Notes: a model not told the origin generated them from the sequence alone. Positions 1 through 8,668 are shown, counted from the first letter of the stretch. The stretch is 27,686 nucleotides of DNA from an uncultured Muribaculaceae bacterium (GCA_934663645.1 CAKUKR010000023.1:1-27686), one strand, 5' to 3'. Numbers and translations are program-made.

Positions 1-1301
1 TTGCGGCCGAATGCCGGGTCGATGCGTATGCTCGCGCATACGGCAAATGTCGCTATGCAGCTCACCATGATCCACCAGAAGAAGTTGACATAGCCCTGCG
101 CCCCGCCGCCCCCGAGCAGGTTGAACTGCCCCAGGAACTCGTGTATCCACCCGGCTGCCATGCCGGGGAGCATCATCCCCAGCGCCATGAACGCCGTGCA
201 GAAGGCGTAGTGCGAGGTCTTGTTCTCTCCCTGCGCGAAGTAGATGAGGTAGAGCATGAAGGCGGTGAACCCGAAGCCGTAGCCGAACTGTTCCACTGCC
301 ACTGCCGCGCCTATCCAGCAGATATTGTCAGGCTGCGTCATCGCCAGCACGCAGTAGAACGCGCATGGCAGCGTCAGGCTCAGCGCCATTGGCCACAGCC
401 ACCGCTTCAGGCCGTCGCGGGCTATCGCCAGCCCGCCGAGGATGCCCCCGGCAAGCAGCGCGATGACCCCGAATGTGCCGTTTACCCAGCCTACCTGCTC
501 CGTGGTCAGCGCAAGTCCCCCCTCTTCATGCGGGGCGACGAGGAACGGCTGCACCAGCTTGATGCACATGGCCTCGGGCAGACGGTACAGCAGCATGAAG
601 CACAGCGCCGAGAGGATGTGCGGCTTGCGGAAGAAGGTCACGAATGTGTGCCCGAAGTCACGGATTATCCTGCTGAAATCCTTGTCGTTGCGAGGCTTGT
701 CGGCCGCAGCCCGCGGCAGTATGCGTGTATGGTACAGCCACACGGCGAGGAAGAACACTGCGAGGACGGCAAATGTCACCGACCATGCCAGCGGCACGTC
801 GCCGAGCCTGTCCTCGAGTATGCCCGCCAGTATGACCAGCCCTCCCTGTCCTATGACAGACGCTATGCGGTAGAATGTTGACCTCACGCCTACGTATGCC
901 GCTTGCTCGTGGCCGTCGAGCTCAAGCATGTAGTAGCCGTCGGCGGCGATGTCGTGGGTGGCGGAGAAGAAAGCCATGAGCCAGAACAGCGCAAGCGTTG
1001 CGGAGAAGAAGAACGGCGTGGGCAGCAGCAGCGCCACCGCAGCCATGGAGCAGCCCAGCAGCAGCTGCATCGTCAGCACCCACCACCGCTTGGTGCGCAG
1101 TATGTCCACAAACGGGCTCCAGAACGGCTTGATGACCCACGGCAGGTAGAGCCACCCGGTGTAGAATGCCATTTCAGTGTTGCTGATGCCCATGTTGACG
1201 TACATCAGCACTGTCAGCGTGTTGACCGCGAAGTAGGGGAGACCCTCGGCTATGTACAGCGAGGGTATCCACGTCCACGGCGATTGTCTGTTCTTCTTCA
1301 T
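1..1301 (-). CDS. MFS permease, AmpG-like (3' part outside window)
   Basis: Inner-membrane major facilitator permease that resembles the AmpG muropeptide transporter group, which imports anhydro-muropeptides released by cell-wall turnover. Translation from the ATG at 1301 begins MKKNRQSPWTWIPSLYIAEG, and the frame stays open to base 1, so about 433 residues are visible and the C-terminus is missing. The N-terminal half has the hydrophobic segments and the 'AEGLPY ... KPFWSPFVD' pattern that matches AmpG-type 'SGLP ... KFLWSPLMD'. Further hydrophobic helices follow, with a basic loop near residues 190-210. It begins 13 bases after the stop of the macroglobulin-like gene on the same strand, so the two are probably co-transcribed. 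MFS membership is clear. Muropeptide as substrate is inference; a sugar or other amphiphile is possible. Confidence 0.85.
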   Translation of the reverse strand, partial: MKKNRQSPWTWIPSLYIAEGLPYFAVNTLTVLMYVNMGISNTEMAFYTGWLYLPWVIKPFWSPFVDILRTKRWWVLTMQLLLGCSMAAVALLLPTPFFFSATLALFWLMAFFSATHDIAADGYYMLELDGHEQAAYVGVRSTFYRIASVIGQGGLVILAGILEDRLGDVPLAWSVTFAVLAVFFLAVWLYHTRILPRAAADKPRNDKDFSRIIRDFGHTFVTFFRKPHILSALCFMLLYRLPEAMCIKLVQPFLVAPHEEGGLALTTEQVGWVNGTFGVIALLAGGILGGLAIARDGLKRWLWPMALSLTLPCAFYCVLAMTQPDNICWIGAAVAVEQFGYGFGFTAFMLYLIYFAQGENKTSHYAFCTAFMALGMMLPGMAAGWIHEFLGQFNLLGGGGAQGYVNFFWWIMVSCIATFAVCASIRIDPAFGR

Positions 1302-1314
1302 TGTAGTGTCGTTG

Positions 1315-4300
1315 TTACTTCACGTTCACCGTCTTGCCGGCGGAGTGTCCCGTCACGAGCGGAGCGTAGAGTGACTGCACAGTGGCGATGCCGACGGTAT
1401 AGTCGCCGTCGCGGTCGATGTAGCAGTCATAGCTTATCTGATGCACACCCTTGGGGAGGAAGCTGATGAACAGGTTGGTCTGCGAGTCGCGTGTCTCGCG
1501 GTATACCCAGATGCCGTCGGTCTGTGTGTATGACGACAGCTGGTCAGCAGGCTCCATGCACGCGCCGCGCTCGTCGGTTATCGCCACATACTGCAGGTCG
1601 CTCGCGTTCTTGACCGTCAGCACCACGCGCACCTTCTGTCCTGTTTTCAGGTCTTTGGCAGAGAGGCGTGTGCCAGCCTCGGTATTGTCGAGGGCGTATA
1701 TCTCCTTGGCAATGGAAATCTGGTCGGTGCTTGCTGCCTTGACCTCGTCTGACGGCGCGATGTACTGTGCCAGCACGCCGCCCCATGCCGGGTGCGAGCC
1801 GTGCTTGGTCACACGGAGCGTCTTGCCTGCCACCTTCGCCGGGTCGAGCTGTATGGCCAACGCGCCTGTATAGCGTGCCGGTGTGACATCATACCTTTCG
1901 CCGCCAATGGTGATTTCTGCCTGTTCGCTGTCGGCAGTCCATTCAGAGCCGCTCGCGAGTATGGCGTGGACGATTTCGGCCGTGTGCGTGTCATAGCCCC
2001 AGTCGCCGTACTGGCGTTGGAGGATGAGCCACTGGCGCAGCAGGTCAACCGACTTGTCCTGCGGGGCAATCTCGGCGAAAGCCTCGAGCACCTGTGCCGT
2101 CGTGATGAGACGGGGGAAGCCCTGCCAGCCGCTGCTGAGGTTGTCGTAGTACATGCCGCGCTCCGGGGAGGTGACGGCATGCTGGCGCAGCGACTCGAGT
2201 ATCAGGCCAGCCTCCTTGGCGTAGCCGCTGCGGTGCAGCAGTATCGCTGCCGTGGCCTTGTCGTAGATGCCGAAGTCGCGCCATGACTGGGCTACGGCCT
2301 TCAGCGACTTGTCGAGGTATGAGGCTATCTCCTTGTTCTCCGCCTTCACGCCGAAGTACTGGCGTATGTAGAGCCAGCGCAGTGCCGCGAGCGGGTATAT
2401 ATGCTTCTTGTTGCGGATGTAGCTGTCATACGCTTCCTTGTCGATGTATTTCACAGCTTTCGAAGCCATTTCCGCGATGTCGCCGCTCTCGCTTTCAGGC
2501 ACATAGCCCATGTCGGAAATCATGGCAAGGTTGAGCAGCACGCCAGTGGTGATGTATACCGACGACTCAAAGTCAGGCAGCCACGACCAGCCTCCGTCAC
2601 GCTTCTGCGCTTTCTTGATATCGGCAATCAGCGAGCTGACAGCCTGTCTGTTGGCGTTGGCATCGAGCAGCGAGGTAAGGTGCTGCATACGCATCGTCTC
2701 CGCAGCAGCGTCGTTTACCCAAACCGTGTTCTCCAGTGCTACGGCCTTAAGATGCTCGTCCTTTTGCAGGTTGGAGACGAGGGTGGAGTCTGCGCCAGTC
2801 TTCAGAGCCTCCGTCCAGTACTGTATCGCCGTGCGCACCTGCGGATACTTGCGGGCGATGCCATCGGCAAAGGCGTTGCCGAACAGCGCGGAAGCCTTGG
2901 CAAGCACGTTCTCCGACTTGGGTGTGGAGATTTCGGGCAGCGCGGTGAGGCAGTGCCATATCGGGTTGTTGCAGTATTGCAGCGTCACTGATGCGTCCTT
3001 GTCGTATTTCGGCAGCTCGACAGCGATGTCGCCAGCCTCTGTGCCGAGGTAGAAGGGCTTGGACTCGAACACGGGCGACGAGGAGGGGAGTATGGAGATG
3101 ATGTCCTGCTCGCCGTCGGTATAGTCGCCGCCAACGGCATAGCAGCGTATTCCTACCAGCTGCGCGTCGTTGGGCGTGTCGTAGTCTATGGATATGGTGC
3201 GTGACGACTTCGGGGTCATTGCCTCTGCGGCGAAGTCCTGACGCTTGATGACCTTGCCGGTCGCAGGGTCGAACAGCTCGATTACGCCAGCCACCTGCTG
3301 GACGGTGTCGGAATTGTTCATCAGCGAGGCGCGGACGGATGTCTTGTCGCCAGTGCGCAGGTATCGGGGCATGTTCCCTTTGACCATTACCGGCTTGGCC
3401 GACAGCGCGTCATACGTCGCCACTGCCGAGTAGAGGTCGTCGGTGTATGCGGCAAGCTGCAGCTGCCATGTAGTGTTGAAGTTGGGGACGGTGAAGCCGA
3501 GAGTGACGATGCCCTCGTTGTCGGTTACGAGGCTCGGGCGGAAGAACGCGAGTGGATGCTCCGTGTCGCGCAGCTCTACTCCTGACACGTCGGCTGGTTC
3601 GCCGCTGTCACTGCCCCTGACGCTCATGCTTTTCTTCTTCATGTTGCTGCCAACGCCGTAGCCCACTGTCACCACCTCTTGCAATGATGCGTCAGCTGCT
3701 GCGCTCTCACATGCGGCCTCATGATCAAGGATGCGACTCTCTCGGGAAACAATATTGGAGGCACGGGCAGGGCTTATGCTTTTGAAACTCAATATTCGGT
3801 CATAGGAGTCGCCGTACAGGCTCTTGCCGTACAGGTTCCAGTCGGGCATGACACCTGCCTCGTAGCGAGCATACTTGCAGTCAGAGAATACTGCCGCGCC
3901 GCTGCTGCTGCCGCTGCTGTGAGTGGAGATAGACGATGCGGGCGAGAAGTACACGCTGCCGCGAGGGTTGAGCGACCAGATGAACGGCGACAGGGCATTA
4001 AGAGCCTTGTCCGTCATCACTGCCATTACGGGTATGCGTGCGGCGTTGCCGCCGTTGTACAGCATGCGGAATGACCACTGCTCCTCCGAGCCGGGGCGTA
4101 TCTTGTCGCGGAATGACTCCACCTTTATCTTCAGCTCGTTGCGGCTCTCTGCCGGCAGCACCAGTACTGTCTGGCTTTCGGTCTTCAGGTCATGACCGCC
4201 GGCGAAGCGCACCCATACGCGGTTGTCGGCGGCAGGAGCGTCCACGTCTATGGTCATGATTTTGTCGCCGGGGTTGAGCCAGCGGCGTGAGATGACGCTG

Positions 4301-7074
4301 TCGGCATTGCAAATCTCGCACAGTATCGGCGAGCCAGGGTAGCCCGTGGCGACACGCACAGGGACAGTCTTGCTGCCGCGATCTGCCGTCACCTTGTCCT
4401 GCGGCAGCCACAGCGGCGTGGCGTAGGGGGCGCGGTCGTCTGCCGTGCGGTAGATGACCGTCTCGCGTGTGTAGCTGATGCTGTCAACAGTGAATGACAG
4501 CTCGTATTTGCCGCTGGGGAGCGATGCGGAGGGCAGTTTCAGCCGTGGCGACATGAATGAGCCAGCGGTGATTTTGCCGTCTTGCGACTTGATGGTGTAC
4601 TCCACTTCGCGTTCCACTTCGTTGTCTATCAGGTCGAGGACAGGCACGTCCAGTGCAATCTCGTCGCTGTCAGCGGCTATGCGGTCAGGAATGCTCGACA
4701 GGTCAATGCGGTATGCCTCGCCGATGCTGAACAGCCGTGAGCCCCCCTCCTGTGTCTCGCCTGTGGGGGATGTTGCCTCAACCTTGAGGCGGTACGACCC
4801 GAGGCAGAAGCGTGTGCCGCGCAGCTCGTCAGTGGGCAGCTCTACGGTGAAGCGTCCCTGTTCGTCAGCCGTGGTTTCGTCGCCGTAGCTGGCATTGTTG
4901 TCATCGTCCCATAGCCACCAGCTCGCGTAGGATATGTCATATTTCACTGCGGCGTTTGCCACCGGCATGCCGGAATAAGTCTTGACGCTGCCGCTGATGC
5001 GCACGGTGTCGCCGAGGCTGTATGAGTCCTTGATTTCATCTATCTCGACATAGAACGAGGGTGTCTTGTACTCCGCCACGTCCACGTATGCCGAGCCAAG
5101 CGATGTCTTCTCGATGCTTGCGCGGACAGACCAAGAACCGAGTACGCCGCTTTTGGGTATCTCGAACTTGCCGGATAAGCGTCCGTGCTCGTCGGTGACA
5201 CATTCCAGCGAGTCTCGCATCATGTGGTTGCCGTCATGCAGCGTCATGACCACCTTCTGCCGTGGCAGGAGCGACACGTTGCGCCCAGTCTTGCTGTAAA
5301 CCACCGCAGTGAAGCCTATCGTGTCGCCAGGGCGGTAGATAGAGCGGTCTGTCAGGACGGTTGCAAATGCACGGTCGCCAGAGGTGCGGTTGCCAGAGCC
5401 GTATGTGTACATATAGGTCTTGAGAAAGTCCTTGCCGCGACGCAGCTCGATTTCCCAAGAGCCGGCAGGGATGCGAACATACCCGTCGAGGTTAGTGGCT
5501 GCCTTGTATGTCGTTTTCTTCTTGCCATACTGGTCGGAGATGCATTTCACAATCACATTGGGCATCGGCGACATATCCTTGCCGCTGACCACGTAGAGCA
5601 GTTTCTCCGGGGCGTTGTCGTCGCTCGATGTCAGTATTTGCATATCGCTGACACGGAATATCGCTGACGAGTCGCTCATGCCGTCGTTCAAAAGCCCGGA
5701 CGTGTCGCGTGTCGAGGTGGCGATGACGGCGTAGCGGCCGTATCCCTGCGGAGGGAACACCACGTTGGCTTTGCCGCTGAAAGGCACTGTGCCGTCCATT
5801 TTTACGGGAATTGCGCACAGCTCCGTGCCATCTTCAATTATTTGTTCGACATTGTATCTGAAATCGTCAAGGTCTTCCGGTATGCGGTACAGGTGGATGT
5901 ACGACGTGTTGATGTTCTCGACATCGACGGATACCTTGATTGAATCTGTAGAGAGATACTGGTCTTGGACGGTGAAACTGACCTTTTGAATTTTCAGCTT
6001 ACATAAGTGATACTTCAAATATGAGCTGTGGTAAGCGGCGACAGCAGCCTCCAAAGAATCGCATAGCTGTTTGCGTCGTGCCTGTACGATGTCCCCGTCG
6101 CTTGCCCCGGCTCGTGTATTTGTGTATAGGTACACACCAGCGGCAAGAGGAAGCAGCCGCATTGCAGCGTCGGAGTAGTCCTTGTACGTTTCATATTGCT
6201 GCATCAGGTAGTCATACTGCTGTGCAGCGGGTATCATGTCGCTGCGGCTTATGATGAAATTGACGACGCAGGGGACGTTGCCGTCTTTCTGCGCGAGCGC
6301 AAGCATCTCGTCGCATATCTTGCGCCGTGTTTCCGCCACGTCCACGCCGATTGACTTGTCTGCCTTGCCACGGAACGGGATCGCGCTCGTGTTGCTCTCA
6401 TAGTCCTCTATCAGCCCCAGCGCGTCCTCGGTGACGAAAGCTGCCACCGTAGGGTATGCGCTGCCGTAGTCCTCAACCTTGCTGGTCAGCAGCGGCGCAA
6501 TCTGTGTGATTGGGTATGCGTTGAGCGCAGCGAGGTCGGCGGTCGCCGATTTCACGAGCGCGGTTATTTTGGCCTTGAACATGTCGCCGCTCCATTCCAT
6601 AGGGTCTTCGGGCAGGGGGGGCATCGGCAGCTTTCGGCGGTCAAACGTCCAGCTGTCAGACGAATAGATTTCCTTGCAGAGGTGAGCTTCGAGCAGCTGC
6701 GCGAGCGAGTTGTAGGGGGCTGGCATTGCCGATGCGAGCGAGTCGAGCATCTGTATGCGCTTCGCCACATCCTCGTGAGAGATGAGGTTGTTCGCGATAG
6801 TTATCTGTATCGCGGCTTTCATCATGTCGATGTTGTTGCCGGCCTTCCGGGCCTCCGCCATAGCCTTCTCGGCGTTTTCGCATACCGTCTTGGGAAATGC
6901 GAAGTCGGGCGCGGCGAATGTGTTTGGCTTCGCGGGCTGCTCTGTCGCGGCAGTCTCTTTTGCACCCGGTCGCGGGTGTCGCTTTCCTTCCATTGTCATT
7001 GTGGGAAAAATTAATGTCAACAACAAGAGCATTGCTGTTGACAGGTTGAGAATATGTGTTGGTGTTCGTTTCAT
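1315..7074 (-). CDS. Alpha-2-macroglobulin-like (MG2/TED) large secreted protein
   Basis: A 1919-residue envelope protein of the bacterial alpha-2-macroglobulin family, whose members trap or block proteases in the periplasm or at the surface. The N-terminus is a signal peptide (hydrophobic run at about residues 15-26) with no obvious lipobox. A helical region (about 45-370) is followed by macroglobulin domains; the family motif TDRSIYRPGDT lies at 575-585. The A2M core motif FFRPSL is at 1177-1182, and a thioester-like helical domain includes GGWSW at about 1494. The usual CxEQ thioester is absent: the corresponding stretch near residue 1371 reads NPIWHCLTALPEI. Residues 1131-1140 read LQEVVTVGYG, the hallmark of SusC/RagA TonB-dependent transporters, placed in the bait-like region just before the A2M domain. 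It lies 121 bases after a Spy-like gene and 13 bases before an AmpG-like permease. The family call is firm; inhibition of a particular protease is not shown. Confidence 0.93.
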   Translation of the reverse strand: MKRTPTHILNLSTAMLLLLTLIFPTMTMEGKRHPRPGAKETAATEQPAKPNTFAAPDFAFPKTVCENAEKAMAEARKAGNNIDMMKAAIQITIANNLISHEDVAKRIQMLDSLASAMPAPYNSLAQLLEAHLCKEIYSSDSWTFDRRKLPMPPLPEDPMEWSGDMFKAKITALVKSATADLAALNAYPITQIAPLLTSKVEDYGSAYPTVAAFVTEDALGLIEDYESNTSAIPFRGKADKSIGVDVAETRRKICDEMLALAQKDGNVPCVVNFIISRSDMIPAAQQYDYLMQQYETYKDYSDAAMRLLPLAAGVYLYTNTRAGASDGDIVQARRKQLCDSLEAAVAAYHSSYLKYHLCKLKIQKVSFTVQDQYLSTDSIKVSVDVENINTSYIHLYRIPEDLDDFRYNVEQIIEDGTELCAIPVKMDGTVPFSGKANVVFPPQGYGRYAVIATSTRDTSGLLNDGMSDSSAIFRVSDMQILTSSDDNAPEKLLYVVSGKDMSPMPNVIVKCISDQYGKKKTTYKAATNLDGYVRIPAGSWEIELRRGKDFLKTYMYTYGSGNRTSGDRAFATVLTDRSIYRPGDTIGFTAVVYSKTGRNVSLLPRQKVVMTLHDGNHMMRDSLECVTDEHGRLSGKFEIPKSGVLGSWSVRASIEKTSLGSAYVDVAEYKTPSFYVEIDEIKDSYSLGDTVRISGSVKTYSGMPVANAAVKYDISYASWWLWDDDNNASYGDETTADEQGRFTVELPTDELRGTRFCLGSYRLKVEATSPTGETQEGGSRLFSIGEAYRIDLSSIPDRIAADSDEIALDVPVLDLIDNEVEREVEYTIKSQDGKITAGSFMSPRLKLPSASLPSGKYELSFTVDSISYTRETVIYRTADDRAPYATPLWLPQDKVTADRGSKTVPVRVATGYPGSPILCEICNADSVISRRWLNPGDKIMTIDVDAPAADNRVWVRFAGGHDLKTESQTVLVLPAESRNELKIKVESFRDKIRPGSEEQWSFRMLYNGGNAARIPVMAVMTDKALNALSPFIWSLNPRGSVYFSPASSISTHSSGSSSGAAVFSDCKYARYEAGVMPDWNLYGKSLYGDSYDRILSFKSISPARASNIVSRESRILDHEAACESAAADASLQEVVTVGYGVGSNMKKKSMSVRGSDSGEPADVSGVELRDTEHPLAFFRPSLVTDNEGIVTLGFTVPNFNTTWQLQLAAYTDDLYSAVATYDALSAKPVMVKGNMPRYLRTGDKTSVRASLMNNSDTVQQVAGVIELFDPATGKVIKRQDFAAEAMTPKSSRTISIDYDTPNDAQLVGIRCYAVGGDYTDGEQDIISILPSSSPVFESKPFYLGTEAGDIAVELPKYDKDASVTLQYCNNPIWHCLTALPEISTPKSENVLAKASALFGNAFADGIARKYPQVRTAIQYWTEALKTGADSTLVSNLQKDEHLKAVALENTVWVNDAAAETMRMQHLTSLLDANANRQAVSSLIADIKKAQKRDGGWSWLPDFESSVYITTGVLLNLAMISDMGYVPESESGDIAEMASKAVKYIDKEAYDSYIRNKKHIYPLAALRWLYIRQYFGVKAENKEIASYLDKSLKAVAQSWRDFGIYDKATAAILLHRSGYAKEAGLILESLRQHAVTSPERGMYYDNLSSGWQGFPRLITTAQVLEAFAEIAPQDKSVDLLRQWLILQRQYGDWGYDTHTAEIVHAILASGSEWTADSEQAEITIGGERYDVTPARYTGALAIQLDPAKVAGKTLRVTKHGSHPAWGGVLAQYIAPSDEVKAASTDQISIAKEIYALDNTEAGTRLSAKDLKTGQKVRVVLTVKNASDLQYVAITDERGACMEPADQLSSYTQTDGIWVYRETRDSQTNLFISFLPKGVHQISYDCYIDRDGDYTVGIATVQSLYAPLVTGHSAGKTVNVK

Positions 7075-7195
7075 CGTTGTCTGCTTTTTTGGGGTAAACT
7101 GATGATAGGCAGCGTGGCGCGAGCTGTGCCTGCAGGCTGCGGCATTGTCGGTGGCTGCCTGTTGCTTGCTGACAGGAGGGCGACTGTGAGCTGTG

Positions 7196-7639
7196 TCAGC
7201 GTCGTTTCTTGCCGCGCAGCTGGCTCATCTTCTGGCGGAATTTCTTCTCCGCCTCCTTCATCTGGTATATCTGCTTCGGAGTGAGAAACTTCTCGAACTC
7301 GTTCTCATACCGTTGGTCAATCTGCCCCTCCTTGATTTTTGCTTCAGACATGGCATCAGTGGCACGCTGGTAGTCGGCGGCAGTGGCGTTCTTGTCGTTC
7401 TTGACCTTGCGCTCCATTTCCACCGCAGTCTGGAATACCTTGCGTTTCTCGTTGGTCATGCGGTTGTATACCTCGAAGAAGCGCGACTGCTGGTCGGCTC
7501 TCAGCTCCATCTCCTGAGCGAGGTACTTGAGCTTGTACTCATGCAGTTCCTTCTCCACGTTCTCGCGGTTGCCGTTGCGCTGTGCCGATGCCGCCAGCGG
7601 CAGGAGCATCATCAGAAGTATGACATATAATTGTTTCAT
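7196..7639 (-). CDS. Spy/CpxP-like small periplasmic protein
   Basis: A 147-residue protein with a signal peptide (MKQLYVILLMMLLPLAASAQ) and a mature part that is almost entirely charged helix. Near residue 118 it has LTPKQIYQMKEAEKKF, which resembles the LTxxQ repeat of the Spy/CpxP periplasmic chaperone group. The protein ends in a very basic tail (RGKKRR). Spy-type proteins bind unfolded proteins in the periplasm during envelope stress; that role here is inferred from the fold and motif only. It follows the membrane-anchored gene at 7692-8216 after 52 bases and precedes the macroglobulin gene by 121 bases, all on the minus strand. The pairing with a one-helix membrane protein is common in Bacteroidetes stress operons. 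Only one LTxxQ-like motif is visible, so the subfamily is uncertain. Confidence 0.65.
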   Translation of the reverse strand: MKQLYVILLMMLLPLAASAQRNGNRENVEKELHEYKLKYLAQEMELRADQQSRFFEVYNRMTNEKRKVFQTAVEMERKVKNDKNATAADYQRATDAMSEAKIKEGQIDQRYENEFEKFLTPKQIYQMKEAEKKFRQKMSQLRGKKRR

Positions 7640-7691
7640 AGCTGCGTTGTATATTGTTTTTGCAGGGGGATTGTCGTGTCGTCCCCGCAGG

Positions 7692-8216
7692 TTATTTCTT
7701 GTGTACGGTCTGTGCCACTTCGTGGTGGTGGGGCTTCTCCTTGGAGGTCTTCGTCACATCTATCGCGGCGTATTCAGGCTCGAGCTCCAGGCCGAGGTCT
7801 TCGCTCAGCTCGTCGAATGACTCGTACTGCTGCGACACGGAGTCTTCCAGCTCGAAGTCGCTCATGGCATATTCCGGGACTATCTCCTCAAAGCTCTCCG
7901 GTGACTCGTTGAGGGCTGCCACAACTTCCGTAGGGGGATTGTCGAGCGAGATGTCGTTGTGAGACATCAGGTGGAACATCTTCATCATGCACCAGATGCC
8001 GGCAAACATCGCCGCGAGGTACACGTAAGGCTTTATGCGTTGCCACGTGGTCATCTCGACCTTAGGCGGCTCTTGCCGCTTCGGCAGCTTGGACGGCATC
8101 GACGCATAGAACTGCTCAAAGTACCCTTCCGGCACTTTGAAGCCCGTCTTGCGGCCTCCTGTGATTTGTTCGATATGTTCTTCCGGCGTCATTTCATCTA
8201 TAGGGTTGTAAGTCAA
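7692..8216 (-). CDS. Single-pass membrane protein with PEGYFE motif, possible anti-sigma-type partner
   Basis: A 174-residue protein with one membrane segment at about residues 62-84 (YVYLAAMFAGIWCMMKMF). A short cytosolic N-terminus contains GFKVPEGYFEQFYASMPSKL, a motif I associate with small Bacteroidetes membrane proteins encoded beside ECF sigma factors and Spy-like proteins. The part after the helix is strongly acidic and ends in a His/Lys-rich tail. The longest frame starts at TTG (8216-8214), and an in-frame stop lies shortly upstream. The first ATG is codon 9 (start at 8192) and is the likelier start, which keeps the motif and the helix. No sigma factor gene lies upstream in this window. 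It is followed by the Spy-like gene after 52 bases. Function is unknown; anti-sigma or envelope-sensing is inference from context. Confidence 0.6.
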   Translation of the reverse strand: MTYNPIDEMTPEEHIEQITGGRKTGFKVPEGYFEQFYASMPSKLPKRQEPPKVEMTTWQRIKPYVYLAAMFAGIWCMMKMFHLMSHNDISLDNPPTEVVAALNESPESFEEIVPEYAMSDFELEDSVSQQYESFDELSEDLGLELEPEYAAIDVTKTSKEKPHHHEVAQTVHKK

Positions 8217-8327
8217 GATTGTACAGCGTCAATTGCGCCAGTCTGCCATACTCTTGCCGACGGCGGCAGCCGCAAAAATCCGACTTTTGTGTCAATAAAT
8301 CTACTCTTGTGACCAATACGGCACCTG

Positions 8328-8357
8328 TTGGTTTAAGTGCCGCCAGAAATATTTTTG
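8328..8357 (+). promoter_or_regulatory. Orphan Bacteroidetes-type promoter match
   Basis: TATTTTTG at 8350-8357 fits the -7 consensus TAnnTTTG exactly. A partial -33 element (TTG at 8328-8330) sits 19 bases upstream. No plus-strand gene follows before the terminator at 8606, so it would drive a non-coding transcript if it is real. An 8-base match in A+T-rich DNA can arise by chance. Confidence 0.35.
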
Positions 8358-8544
8358 CAGCCGTGCATAGCTGTTGCAGCGGCTTTGGGCAGGGTGAGCA
8401 TTTTTTATGCGGCGGCCGAAAACAAAAGCCCCAGCCGTGGTGTTATGCAATAAACAAATCGTTTCATGATGTTAGATTAGTTCGAAACAGTATTATGTAT
8501 TGCGGTGTGGCAGGTTGTGAAATCAGCTGCACCTTTGTTTTTGC

Positions 8545-8585
8545 TTCTCGGAGTAGAGTACTCCGAGAACTCTGAGTTCTCAGAG
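8545..8585. repeat. Nested, mutually exclusive hairpins
   Basis: Three inverted repeats overlap: TTCTCGGAGTA/TACTCCGAGAA (8545-8555 with 8559-8569, 11 pairs, 3-base loop); GAGAACT/AGTTCTC (8565-8571 with 8575-8581); and CTCTGA/TCAGAG (8570-8575 with 8580-8585). They cannot all form at once. They lie between the plus-strand promoter match and the terminator. Confidence 0.75.
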
Positions 8586-8605
8586 GTTCGACTATACAAA
8601 AGAGC

Positions 8606-8645
8606 GAGGGTGTGCCCGATGTCAGGCACACCCTCTCGTGTTTTG
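8606..8645. terminator. Probable bidirectional terminator after the M6 protease gene
   Basis: An 11-base perfect stem (8606-8616 with 8625-8635) has an 8-base loop. On the minus strand it is followed within a few bases by CTCTTTTG, as expected for termination of the protease gene that ends at 8669. On the plus strand GTGTTTTGTG follows, so it could also stop transcription coming from 8350. Confidence 0.75.
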
Positions 8646-8668
8646 TGAGTATGTATGTTGGTTCGTGA

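Larger units (their letters stand above)
8217..8668. other. 452-base non-coding stretch between divergent functions
   Basis: I find no convincing gene here. The stretch is more A+T-rich than its neighbours. It contains a plus-strand promoter-like match (8328-8357), a cluster of nested hairpins (8545-8585) and a terminator hairpin (8606-8635). The longest plausible micro-frame is 26 codons at 8495-8575 on the plus strand (starting MYCGVAGCEISC), with no supporting signal. No clear TAnnTTTG promoter for the minus-strand gene at 8216 was found. Confidence 0.6.

Noticed and set aside
141..1155. Plus-strand and other-frame open frames over the permease gene
   Set aside because: They have no family features, signal peptide or promoter, and lie opposite a well-recognised permease frame that stays open to the window edge.
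1131..1301. AmpG-like gene as a certain muropeptide importer
   Set aside because: The fold and N-terminal pattern fit, but the C-terminus is outside the window and substrate residues cannot be checked, so no gene symbol was given.
7128..7137. GCCTGCAGGC palindrome between the Spy-like and macroglobulin genes
   Set aside because: Ten-base palindromes are common in G+C-rich DNA, and it lies near no promoter match.
8495..8575. 26-codon cysteine-containing micro-frame (MYCGVAGCEISC...) in the non-coding stretch
   Set aside because: No recognisable leader or start signal, it runs through the hairpin cluster, and a frame of this length is expected by chance.
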